Origin: CAMLLJ01 sp035759585
GTDB lineage: Bacteria; Gemmatimonadota; Gemmatimonadetes; Gemmatimonadales; GWC2-71-9
Direction of reading: 5' to 3'
Length of the DNA: 20,750 bases
Assembly (NCBI GenBank): GCA_035759585.1
Contig: DASTUP010000227.1
Coordinates: forward strand, 1 to 20,750
In this document: positions 11,336 to 17,728 of the stretch, one piece after another
Numbering within the stretch: the first letter of the stretch is position 1
How the letters are laid out: each line of letters opens with the position of its first letter
The notes under the pieces: generated by a model
What the model saw: the letters and a program-made list of their open reading frames with translations, nothing else
Database searches by the model: none
What the model was told of the DNA's origin: nothing
Program-made: the position numbers and the translations under genes

Positions 11336-12534
11336 GACAGCACCGTGGAGGAAATGTGATCGAGCGCCGCGGCGGCGGCATCGAGCGCGGATCGGGTCGC
11401 GGCGAGTGACAGCCGGAGATGTCCGGCTCCCCCGGGGCCGAAGTCGCTGCCCGCGAGGACCGCGATGCCGTGCTCCGTGAGCAGGCGCTGCGCGAGCGCG
11501 GTATCGGAAGTGTCGAGCGCGGCGAGCAGGGCACGGCAGTCGGGAAAGAGATAGAGCCCGCCATCCGGCGGAGCACAGTGGACGCCCGGGATCCGGGAAA
11601 AGGCCACTGCGCCCGCATCGCGGGATACCCTGAGACGTGCGACCCGGGCCCTGAGGCGTTCAGGTGCCTCCGCGAGCGCTGCGACGCCGGCGGCCTGGAC
11701 GAAGCCCGGCACGCAGGAATGCGTCGCAACGGCGAGCCGCTCGAGCGCGACATGGTAACGGGCGGGGGCGACGACCGCGCCGAGGCGGAAGCCCGTCATG
11801 CTCCACGCCTTGGAGAAGCCATCGACCGCGATCAGCGCCCCTGCGGCGTCGGCGAGGAGCGGCGCACTCTCGCCGTCACCGTACCAGAGCCGCGCGTAGA
11901 TGTCGTCGGTGATGACCACCAGGCCGTGCGCGCGCGCGAGCTCCGCGATGCGCTCGAGCTCGCGAGCCGTTGCGGCGCCTCCCGCGGGATTCCCGGGCGC
12001 GTTGAGGAGCAGCACGCGCGTACGCCGGGTGACGTGCTCGGCGATTGCGTCTGCCGTCGGTCCGCCGGTGGGACCGGTGAGCGGGTAAGCGCACGGCCGC
12101 CCGCCCGCGAGATGCACCTGGGAGATCCAGGGGCGGAACCCGGGATCCGGAAGCAGCACCTCCGCGCCCGGCTCGACGGTGGCGAGCACCGCATGCAGGA
12201 GCGCCTGCTTGGCGCCCGGCGTGACGAACACGTCAGCGGCGGAGCAGGGCGCGCCGCGCGCCGTGCGCTCGGATGCGATCGCTTCGCGAAGCAGTGGCAG
12301 TCCGGCCGGAGGCGTGTAGCGCACCGGCTCGTCGCGCAGCGCGCGCGCTGCCGCCTCGACGATGGAGGGCGACGGGGGTTCCGAGGGCTCGCCGATCGAC
12401 AGGTCGAAGACGGGCAGGCCGGCGGCTCGCCGCTCCTGCACGCGCGCGGCTGCGGTAAAGGCGGATTCAGTCTCGAGCGCTCTCACGCGCCCGGCGGCGG
12501 AATTCGCCGCGGGTGCTTCGATTCCTGTGAACAT
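11332..12534 (-). CDS. Class I/II PLP-dependent aminotransferase
   Basis: 400 residues from ATG 12534, chosen over ATG 12573 because GGGAG sits 6 bases upstream. Fold type I aminotransferase: LSIGEPSEPP, YTPPAGLPLLREAIA, PGAKQAL, NAPGNPAGG, TDDIYARLWY with Asp210/Asp211, PLP lysine Lys242 in DGFSKAWSMTGFRLG with Arg250 for the phosphate, and a C-terminal HLRLSLA with the substrate-carboxylate Arg. It is closest in pattern to aspartate/aromatic aminotransferases of the AAT-I gamma type. The substrate cannot be told from sequence. In this operon it could make aspartate for homoserine, interconvert methionine and its keto acid, or serve branched-chain keto acids for PanB. It is the first gene after the riboswitch leader and its TGA overlaps panB's ATG by 4 bases. 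Confidence 0.9.
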   Translation of the reverse strand: MFTGIEAPAANSAAGRVRALETESAFTAAARVQERRAAGLPVFDLSIGEPSEPPSPSIVEAAARALRDEPVRYTPPAGLPLLREAIASERTARGAPCSAADVFVTPGAKQALLHAVLATVEPGAEVLLPDPGFRPWISQVHLAGGRPCAYPLTGPTGGPTADAIAEHVTRRTRVLLLNAPGNPAGGAATARELERIAELARAHGLVVITDDIYARLWYGDGESAPLLADAAGALIAVDGFSKAWSMTGFRLGAVVAPARYHVALERLAVATHSCVPGFVQAAGVAALAEAPERLRARVARLRVSRDAGAVAFSRIPGVHCAPPDGGLYLFPDCRALLAALDTSDTALAQRLLTEHGIAVLAGSDFGPGGAGHLRLSLAATRSALDAAAAALDHISSTVLS

Positions 12535-12653
12535 GCCGCGCTCCCGGTATCGGGGGACGGCGGCGGGCAGCATCGGGCCCGCCGCGGGAATGCGGCCGGC
12601 GTTACGAGGTCATCGGGCGCCCGCGGGTGCGGGCAATGATGAAAGTGGCGTCA

Positions 12654-12755
12654 GGCCGGCCGAGTGATCTGATGGACGGACGCAAGGCGTCCGCTCTGCA
12701 TTCGGCGGCACATTCGGTGGGACCGGCGGAGGTGCGGCATCGGTGGCTCGCAATG
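12654..12755 (-). other. Operon leader between riboswitch terminator and first gene, with possible 29-codon ORF and hairpin
   Basis: The stretch 12755-12535 is untranslated leader by best guess. It holds a short ORF (ATG 12740 to TGA 12651, 29 codons, with several Arg codons and no ribosome site) and a perfect hairpin at 12693-12677 (7-bp stem CGGACGC/GCGTCCG, 3-base loop) without a U-tract. The rest, 12653-12535, shows only GC-rich sequence and the alternative ATG 12573. I do not claim the ORF is translated. Confidence 0.35.
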
Positions 12756-12796
12756 AAAAGGCCCGGGCGACAAACGCCGCCGGGCGGTTCGCGTTT
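12756..12796 (-). terminator. Riboswitch expression platform: alternative antiterminator and intrinsic terminator
   Basis: Terminator: arm 12785-12775 (GCCCGG, 2-base bulge, GCG) pairs with 12769-12761 (CGC, CCGGGC) around a TTTGT loop, followed by CTTTT at 12760-12756. Competing antiterminator: AAACG (12796-12792) pairs with CGTTT (12776-12772), enclosing the stem CCGC/GCGG (12787-12784 with 12780-12777). The two share bases and cannot coexist. The AAACG arm overlaps the conserved GCTAAA of the aptamer, so ligand binding would free the terminator and turn the operon off. Confidence 0.7.
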
Positions 12797-12841
12797 TAGC
12801 ACCTTGTTTAACGTGGCGGCAATAGGCGGCAACTGACCACG
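12790..12841 (-). ncRNA. SAM-II riboswitch aptamer
   Basis: On the minus strand, stem P1 CGTGG (12841-12837) pairs with CCACG (12816-12812) and encloses a 20-base loop that includes CCGCC and TATTGC. It is followed at the expected distance by TTAAACAAGG and the invariant GCTAAA (12800-12795). Stem, loop length, the ATTGC block, the 11-base gap and GCTAAA match the SAM-II (metA/SAM-alpha) pattern I know from the Sargasso Sea metX aptamer and alphaproteobacterial met genes. SAM-II folds as a pseudoknot that binds S-adenosylmethionine; TGCC of the loop could pair with GGTG before the CTAAA. It sits about 15 bases after the likely transcription start and heads an operon encoding MetX and MetB, which fits. 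SAM-V shares a similar core and is the main alternative class. Confidence 0.82.
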
Positions 12842-12862
12842 AACGAGCGATTGTCGGATGCG

Positions 12863-12891
12863 AAGGTAGGAGGCATCGGAGACCCTGTCAA
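12863..12891 (-). promoter_or_regulatory. Probable sigma-70-type promoter of the SAM-regulated operon
   Basis: On the minus strand a perfect -35 TTGACA (12891-12886) is followed after 17 bases by TACCTT (12868-12863) as -10. Transcription would begin near 12856, placing the SAM-II aptamer within about 15 bases of the 5' end. The -10 matches the consensus at only three positions, but its spacing, the exact -35 and its position directly before a riboswitch support it. Confidence 0.72.
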
Positions 12892-12965
12892 GTTCCGCGC
12901 GTCCAATAACGTCGCGCCGGTCCAAGACGCGCCCGCGCCATGGAGGGATCTTCCGGTGACCAGTA

Positions 12966-12986
12966 CGCGCCGGCCCGGCCGGCGCG
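12966..12986. repeat. Perfect 21-bp palindrome upstream of the CHRD gene
   Basis: Two perfect 10-base arms (CGCGCCGGCC and its complement) around a single central C, 50 bases before the CHRD lipoprotein start and 75 bases from the opposing promoter. A one-base centre suits a dimeric protein operator better than an RNA hairpin. The rest of 12892-13035 shows no other clear element. Confidence 0.6.
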
Positions 12987-13035
12987 ACGTCACGTTCTGC
13001 GGGCCGCCGGTCGGGTGGCCCGATGGGAGGCACTC

Positions 13036-13584
13036 ATGCGCATCACACTCCTGCCGGCGGCGCTCGTCACCGGCCTGCTCTCCGGCTGCAGCGATACCGC
13101 ACCGACGCAGCCCGAGACGTTCACGGTGCCCGTGGTCGAGCTTCGGACCGCGGCACAATCCCATCACTTCATCGCGGTCCAGTCGGGGGACGAAGAAGTC
13201 CCGCCCGTCGAGACGCGCGGTCACGGCACGGCGACGTTCACGCTGAGCACGGATGGAACGACGCTCTCGTACCGGCTCATCACTGCCGGCGTAGAGGGCA
13301 TCACGCAGTCACACATTCACCTCGGCGCGCCGGGCGCGAATGGCCCGGTCGTCGTCTTCCTCTTCGGCCTGGTGCCCGCCGGGGTCTCGAGCAACGGTGT
13401 CCTGGCCGAAGGCACGATCACCCAGTCGAATCTCATTCCGCGGCCCGACATCGGCTTCGGCGCCACCATGGCGGAGCTCGTCGCCGCAATGCGAAGCGGC
13501 GGCGCCTACGTCAACGTGCACACGCTCGATTTCCCGGGCGGCGAAGTTCGCGGCCAGGTGCGCGAGGGAGGGCCGACGCAGTAA
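13036..13584 (+). CDS. CHRD-domain lipoprotein
   Basis: 182 residues from ATG 13036, chosen because GGGAGG lies 5 bases upstream and the product begins with a lipoprotein signal (LVTGLLSGC, Cys18). The longer open frame from 12940 would bury this signal. Residues about 45-178 are one CHRD domain: HHFIAVQSGDEEVPPVET, GHGTATFTL, LSYRLITAGVEGITQSHIHLGAPG, then GGAYVNVHTLDFPGGEVRGQV. CHRD was defined in animal chordin and is common in bacterial secreted proteins, where its role is unknown; the paired His motifs (HIH, NVHT) hint at metal binding. It is transcribed away from the riboswitch operon and converges on the sorbosone-dehydrogenase-like gene. Confidence 0.93.
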   Translation: MRITLLPAALVTGLLSGCSDTAPTQPETFTVPVVELRTAAQSHHFIAVQSGDEEVPPVETRGHGTATFTLSTDGTTLSYRLITAGVEGITQSHIHLGAPGANGPVVVFLFGLVPAGVSSNGVLAEGTITQSNLIPRPDIGFGATMAELVAAMRSGGAYVNVHTLDFPGGEVRGQVREGGPTQ

Positions 13585-13622
13585 CCGGGCGACCGACTGC
13601 CCGGCGGCTGGATACGGCAAGA

Positions 13623-13666
13623 GGGGTGGCACAGTGCCGGCATCATCGCCGAGCCCGTGCCACCCC
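13623..13666. terminator. Shared hairpin terminator between convergent genes
   Basis: A 10-bp perfect stem GGGGTGGCAC (13623-13632) with GTGCCACCCC (13657-13666) encloses a smaller CGGC/GCCG stem. It lies between the CHRD stop (13584) and the opposing gene's stop (13700). The following T-runs are short on both sides, so bidirectional termination is likely but not textbook. Confidence 0.75.
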
Positions 13667-13699
13667 CTTCGCCGCCGTTTCATTCGTTCGTCTGTCGGC

Positions 13700-15112
13700 T
13701 CACTCGCCAGTGAAGATCACCCGCCAGATCCTTCCGCCACGATCGTCGGATATGTAAAGCGACCCGTCGGGCCCTTCCGTCACCCCGACCGGGCGATGCA
13801 CGGCCGTCTCCGGCAGCGGTCCGCTCGAGCCGGCAAAGCCGTCGGCGAAGACCTCGGCGGCACCGGTCGGCACACCCGACGCGCTCATCGGCACGAACAT
13901 CACCTTGTATCCCTCGTTCGGAAGCGGCGCGCGGTCGAACCCGCCGTGGAACGCGATGAACGCACCGTTCCGGTACCGCGCAGGGAACATGTCACCCTCG
14001 TAGAACTCCAGTCCGTTGGGCGCCCAGTGCGCGCCGAAATTTGCCAGCGGCTGGTTGTAGCTCGCGCAGTCGATTCCCGGCCCGCCCGCCACGAGCTGGC
14101 CGTCGCCGCCGTACTCGGGCGCGAGCACCTTGCGACGCTCGAAGACGTCGTCGAAGTAGCAGTACGGCCAGCCGGTGTCGCTCCCCCGGTCGATCCGCAC
14201 GAATTCCTCCGCCGGCAGCACCGCATCCTCTTCGACGGTGAAGAACTGCGGCCAGTTCTCGAAGAGCATGTCCCGCCCATGCGGGATCCCATAGAGCGCA
14301 TTGCTGGAGTTGTTGAAGGCGAGAGCCACCGCGTTGCGGAGGCCGGTGGCGTACCGGATGCCGTCCGCCTGGGTCTGTCCCGTGCCGCGCGCATCGAACT
14401 GCCAGACGCCGGCCCGGATCGGAAGCTCGGGGCAGGGGAGCACGCCCGGCGATTGCGCAACGCGATTCTCTTCCTGGCACGCGTTCGAAGCAGAGCCGAT
14501 GTTGACGAAGAGTGTCTGCGGGTCGCGGAGGACCACCGTCTTGCTGATGTGATCCCCGTCGTCGGGAAGCCCGGAGACGACGACTTCAGGCTCGCCGAAC
14601 GGGGTGAGCTGTCCGGCCGGCATGCGAAAGCGGAGGACGCGGTCGTTCGCGCCGAAGTAGAGCAGCCCCGCACTCCACGCGATGCCGCTGCCGCCGAGGC
14701 CGGGGCTGAACATTTCCTGCTGGTCCGCGCGGCCGTCGCCATCGCGGTCGCCGAGCGCGATGATGCCGAAGGCCGGCTGGTTGTTGCGGGGGCTGTTGAT
14801 GGCGACGAAGAGGTTGCCTGCCGGCGTGATCGCCATGTGCCGTGCGCGCGCGGGCTCGCCGCTCATCGTGAGGTCCGCGACGACGATCGCGCAGAACCCC
14901 GGCGGGAGTCTGATGCCGCCGTTACCGGGGTCGCAGGTCAGCTCGACTTCGGCCCTGCTCGCGGAGTAGGGGTCGGTCGCGGGTGCGCCGGGGTCGGTCG
15001 TGAGCGTTCCCTCGGCGTCGGGCTCATTCGGATTGTCGCCGCAGCCGGCCAGGATCGCGAGCGCGATGGCCGGCGCGCAATACGCGCGGAGAAATGCATA
15101 TGCCTTCATCAT
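13700..15112 (-). CDS. Sorbosone-dehydrogenase-like six-bladed propeller lipoprotein
   Basis: 470 residues from ATG 15112 (ATG 15109 is equally possible). The lipobox ILAGC puts the lipid on Cys24, and a low-complexity linker of Asp, Pro and Thr follows. The propeller runs from about residue 55 to the end with the family's repeated strands: LPPGFCAIVVADL, RHMAITPAGNLFVAI, KTVVLRDPQTLFVNIGS, ATGLRNAVALAF, DTGWPYCYFDD, APNGLEFYEGDMFP, and RPVGVTEGPDGSLYISDDRGGRIWRV. Relatives are annotated as L-sorbosone or PQQ-dependent sugar dehydrogenases, but most have no proven substrate. Several Cys residues (CDPGNGG, NACQEEN, PYCYF, DCASY) suggest disulfides in the periplasm. It faces the CHRD gene across a terminator. 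The frame is open upstream to 15229, but that part lacks a signal peptide. Confidence 0.9.
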   Translation of the reverse strand: MMKAYAFLRAYCAPAIALAILAGCGDNPNEPDAEGTLTTDPGAPATDPYSASRAEVELTCDPGNGGIRLPPGFCAIVVADLTMSGEPARARHMAITPAGNLFVAINSPRNNQPAFGIIALGDRDGDGRADQQEMFSPGLGGSGIAWSAGLLYFGANDRVLRFRMPAGQLTPFGEPEVVVSGLPDDGDHISKTVVLRDPQTLFVNIGSASNACQEENRVAQSPGVLPCPELPIRAGVWQFDARGTGQTQADGIRYATGLRNAVALAFNNSSNALYGIPHGRDMLFENWPQFFTVEEDAVLPAEEFVRIDRGSDTGWPYCYFDDVFERRKVLAPEYGGDGQLVAGGPGIDCASYNQPLANFGAHWAPNGLEFYEGDMFPARYRNGAFIAFHGGFDRAPLPNEGYKVMFVPMSASGVPTGAAEVFADGFAGSSGPLPETAVHRPVGVTEGPDGSLYISDDRGGRIWRVIFTGE

Positions 15113-15242
15113 GACTCGACTCGTGCTGAGGGTGATGGTTCGGCATCGGGGCCTCGGGGCTCCATGCTGCGTGAACGGGTCAGGCCCGGAATGGGCGCTG
15201 CGCCACGAGCACGATGCGAAGCCGTGCACGGTGAGTCTTGTG

Positions 15243-15257
15243 AAATCGGGGCGATTT
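15243..15257 (-). other. Small hairpin upstream of the propeller lipoprotein
   Basis: AAATCG/CGATTT form a 6-bp stem around a three-base loop, in the 172-base gap between the small lipoprotein stop (15285) and the propeller lipoprotein start (15112). There is no U-tract. The gap must hold the promoter of the propeller gene if it has one, but I see no convincing -35/-10 pair. Confidence 0.3.
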
Positions 15258-15284
15258 GTAGCGGAGAAGCGTGCGGAACCGCAG

Positions 15285-15596
15285 TCAGTTCGAGTCGGCC
15301 TGTGCCTCGATGACGCCCGTTTCGACCACGTTCACCGGATATCCGCCGAGTGTCGTGGGCAGGCGGCGGCGCAGCTCCGGTGTGATGCGCGTCACCAGAA
15401 CATGAACCGATGGGCCGCCGGCCATGCGACCCTCACCGACGCCGGTGACGCCGGGAATGCGCATCAGCGAGTCGGTATGGGCCGCGAGCACGTCGGAGAT
15501 CGTCATGCGGTTGGGCGGCTCGCCGGCCGGACGGCTCGGGGCCGGCCGGCAGGCGAGGAACAGGAGGAACAGCGCAGGTGAAGCAACGCGCCTCAC
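15285..15596 (-). CDS. Small lipoprotein resembling the prodomain of the upstream protease
   Basis: 103 residues from GTG 15596, which overlaps the protease stop as GTGA, so it is coupled. Signal VRRVASPALFLLFLAC with lipid on Cys16. The mature part matches the N-terminal domain of the protease next door: LMRIPGVTGVGEG against IMAIAGVEGVGVG, then VHVLVTR against ALVILTE, LGGYPVNVVETGVI against FDGVPVRLIPTGKI. It carries no catalytic domain. A stand-alone prodomain could act as an inhibitor or folding helper of the protease; that is inference. The open frame continues upstream to 16070 only as a shadow of the protease. I do not know a named family for it. Confidence 0.8.
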   Translation of the reverse strand: MRRVASPALFLLFLACRPAPSRPAGEPPNRMTISDVLAAHTDSLMRIPGVTGVGEGRMAGGPSVHVLVTRITPELRRRLPTTLGGYPVNVVETGVIEAQADSN

Positions 15597-16693
15597 TTGC
15601 CGTCGATCGTCACGTTGAGCGCGCTGAGCACCGCATTGATCGGGTTTCCGATCGTGGTGGTCTGGCCACCCGCAAAGAGCAGTGCCACCGGATTGGCCGA
15701 AGCGTTGTCGGTGACGATGAGCGAGCCCGAGTCGCCGGAGCGGCTGAAGGCGCCGCGGCGGCCGGTGATGACCACCTGGTTGACGAAGCGCGCCACGCCC
15801 CGCGTGTACTGGACGTTGATGGTCGCGTTGATGGCGGCGACGGTGCCCCTGGTACAGCCCGTGGTCCGGCCGCACTTCTGGACGGCCATGTTGACGGCGG
15901 CGGTCGCCGTAGTGCTGCTGGGCTCGCCGTACCCGCCGCTGAACGTCGCGGTGCCGACGTTTCCGGCAGTGGTAGCCGCGATGGCCGCGTCGACGGTGTT
16001 GTTGCCGCTGAATGAGATCGGCACGAACTGGCTCAGCGTGGCGATGCCGCTTCCGGCCGGCGTGCTGCACTGCGGCGCGGTATCGAATCGGCCCGGCTGG
16101 ATGATCTCGCTGCCCGCCTGAGCCTCGTTCTCCTCCGCGAGCACATGGTTGTTGCTCAGGATGTATGGCTGCCCGCCCTTGACCACGCGGGCGCCAAGGG
16201 TGCCTGCGGAACAGGAGCCCACGTTCCCGATGGATACGCCGATCGGAACCGGCCGCGCGAACGTTCCGGTGGGATCCACTGCGCCATCCCCGCTGCCACC
16301 TCCGCCACCGCCGCCGCCGTTGCCACCCTTCGGCTGCGGATCCGCGATGATCTTGCCTGTCGGGATGAGCCGCACCGGCACGCCATCGAACTCGCGCCGG
16401 ATGCCGCCCACGGCGGCGTGCTCGGTCAGGATGACGAGTGCGCCTTTGCGGCCATCGGTCGTCGTGCCGACGCCCACGCCTTCGACGCCTGCAATGGCCA
16501 TGATGCTCGCCTCGTGGCGGGCCTGCGCGGCCATGGCGGCACGAAGGTCGGGCCCCGGGGTACCGCCGCGGGCCAGGTCGGCAGAATCACTCGGGGTCGT
16601 GCTGTCCGGGCTGCAGGCGGCCGCAAAGGCAATGACTGCCAGAACGACGGTTCTGCCCGCGCACCGCGCGAGCGGAAGGATGATTCGATGCAT
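15593..16693 (-). CDS. Trypsin-fold (S1-like) serine protease lipoprotein
   Basis: 366 residues from ATG 16693 with GAGGA 5 bases upstream. Lipoprotein signal with AFAAAC, Cys27. Residues about 55-120 form a small domain with GVEGVGVGTTTDGRKG, a Gly/Asn-rich linker follows (eight consecutive Gly near 126-133), and the protease domain covers about 145-366. The catalytic triad is visible: His183 in LSNNHVLA, Asp235 in NTVDAAIA, Ser322 in RSGDSGSL. Cysteines at CSAG, QCST, KCGRTTGC suggest two disulfides. The N-terminal domain is probably a propeptide or substrate-binding module. It is anchored to a membrane and should act in the periplasm or at the surface. A separate lipoprotein with the same N-terminal domain follows, coupled by a GTGA overlap. 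Target proteins are unknown. Confidence 0.9.
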   Translation of the reverse strand: MHRIILPLARCAGRTVVLAVIAFAAACSPDSTTPSDSADLARGGTPGPDLRAAMAAQARHEASIMAIAGVEGVGVGTTTDGRKGALVILTEHAAVGGIRREFDGVPVRLIPTGKIIADPQPKGGNGGGGGGGGSGDGAVDPTGTFARPVPIGVSIGNVGSCSAGTLGARVVKGGQPYILSNNHVLAEENEAQAGSEIIQPGRFDTAPQCSTPAGSGIATLSQFVPISFSGNNTVDAAIAATTAGNVGTATFSGGYGEPSSTTATAAVNMAVQKCGRTTGCTRGTVAAINATINVQYTRGVARFVNQVVITGRRGAFSRSGDSGSLIVTDNASANPVALLFAGGQTTTIGNPINAVLSALNVTIDGK

Positions 16694-16736
16694 CGGTTCC
16701 TCGGCAGAGAGTTGGACCGGATCGCAGGTGGGCGGT

Positions 16737-16790
16737 CACGGCCGAGAGCGGGGCCGTGGGATCGGCCCGGGATTCTCACGATAGGAATCC
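16737..16790. promoter_or_regulatory. Two adjacent inverted repeats upstream of the protease gene
   Basis: CACGGCC/GGCCGTG (16737-16743 with 16752-16758) and GGATTC/GAATCC (16770-16775 with 16785-16790) lie in the 123-base gap between the EEP-family stop (16817) and the protease start. Neither has a U-tract. They may be operators or a weak terminator of the upstream pair; nothing else is evident in the gap. Confidence 0.35.
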
Positions 16791-16816
16791 GGCGCGGATT
16801 GCGCCAGAGGGAGGCG

Positions 16817-17728
16817 TCAGCGGGTCGGGCGGATGATCGCCGTGACCGGGAAGTGGTCCGACGGGAATCGCCCCGCCGCCGACGTGGTGACGATGGCGGC
16901 GTCGATGATGGTCCAGGCGCCCGATACGAGAATGTGGTCGATCTTGTCGCCACCCCGCGCGCCCGTGAAGCCGTTGAAGGTGCCGGCGAGCGTGTCCGCG
17001 GGATGCGCCACACGATAGGTATCGCGCAGGCGAGGCGACGAGACGGTGCCGGGTGAGAGCTCGCCGGCCCCGGTCAGGAACCGGTACGCCGGATTCGCCT
17101 CGCCGGAGTTGAAGTCGCCCATCACGATCACAGGCTCGTCATCGTGACGCGCGAGGCGCGTCGCGAGGAGCTCGGCACTGCGCTCCCGCGACGGCTGCGA
17201 CTCGTGATCGAGGTGGAGATTGTACACCACGAAGGTGCCGCCGGTCGTCACGTCCCTGAGCCGGGCCCAGGTCGCAATCCGCGTAATGCGGTTGCCCCAG
17301 CTCGTCGAGCCCGGAACATCCGGCGTGTCCGAGAACCAGAAGGTGCCGCTGTCGAGCGGCTCGTAGCGGCCATGGCGGAACAGGATTGCCGAGTATTCGC
17401 CGGCCGTCCTGCCATCATCCCGGCCCACGCCGAGCTCGGTGTAGCCGGGCACTGCGGTCCCGATCTCGTCGAGCTGCCCGCGCAGCGCCTCCTGCACGCC
17501 GAGGAGATCCGGCCGGTAGTCGCGGATCACGTCGAAGACGAGGTTGCGCCGGAAGGGCCACGAGTTGGCCCCGTCGTCCGCCGTGCCGTAGCGGATGTTG
17601 AACGTCATCACCCGGAGCGCCGTGGGGTCCTCGGCGGGCGTGAGCGCGGGCGTGCACGCCGCGAGACAGAGGAGCACCAGCAGGGCGAGCCGCTCCCTGA
17701 GCCGGGGGGGGTGTGGTCGGCGCATCAT
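16817..17728 (-). CDS. Endonuclease/exonuclease/phosphatase-family lipoprotein
   Basis: 303 residues from ATG 17728, which overlaps the HAD gene's TGA (ATGA) and has AGGAGA upstream. Lipoprotein signal LLCLAAC, Cys25. The EEP fold motifs are complete: RVMTFNIRYGTADDG (Asn), LLGVQEA (Glu), NLHLDHES, VMGDFNSGEANPAYRFL (Asp/Asn), GGDKIDHILVSG and FPSDHFPVTA (His). Metal-dependent phosphodiester cleavage is expected; the export signal argues for a periplasmic or surface phosphatase or sugar- or lipid-phosphodiesterase rather than a DNA repair enzyme. The substrate cannot be assigned. It is paired by overlap with a HAD phosphatase, so both could serve phosphate or carbon release from phosphoesters. 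The longer frame to 17923 is a shadow of the HAD gene. Confidence 0.92.
   Translation of the reverse strand: MMRRPHPPRLRERLALLVLLCLAACTPALTPAEDPTALRVMTFNIRYGTADDGANSWPFRRNLVFDVIRDYRPDLLGVQEALRGQLDEIGTAVPGYTELGVGRDDGRTAGEYSAILFRHGRYEPLDSGTFWFSDTPDVPGSTSWGNRITRIATWARLRDVTTGGTFVVYNLHLDHESQPSRERSAELLATRLARHDDEPVIVMGDFNSGEANPAYRFLTGAGELSPGTVSSPRLRDTYRVAHPADTLAGTFNGFTGARGGDKIDHILVSGAWTIIDAAIVTTSAAGRFPSDHFPVTAIIRPTR

Noticed and set aside
11419..12639. 406-codon + strand frame opposite the aminotransferase
   Set aside because: Antisense shadow; the minus strand carries all aminotransferase motifs.
13340..15313. 657-codon + strand frame across the CHRD end and opposite the propeller lipoprotein
   Set aside because: It crosses the CHRD stop region, the convergent terminator and an entire real gene; composition is low-complexity Arg/Ala.
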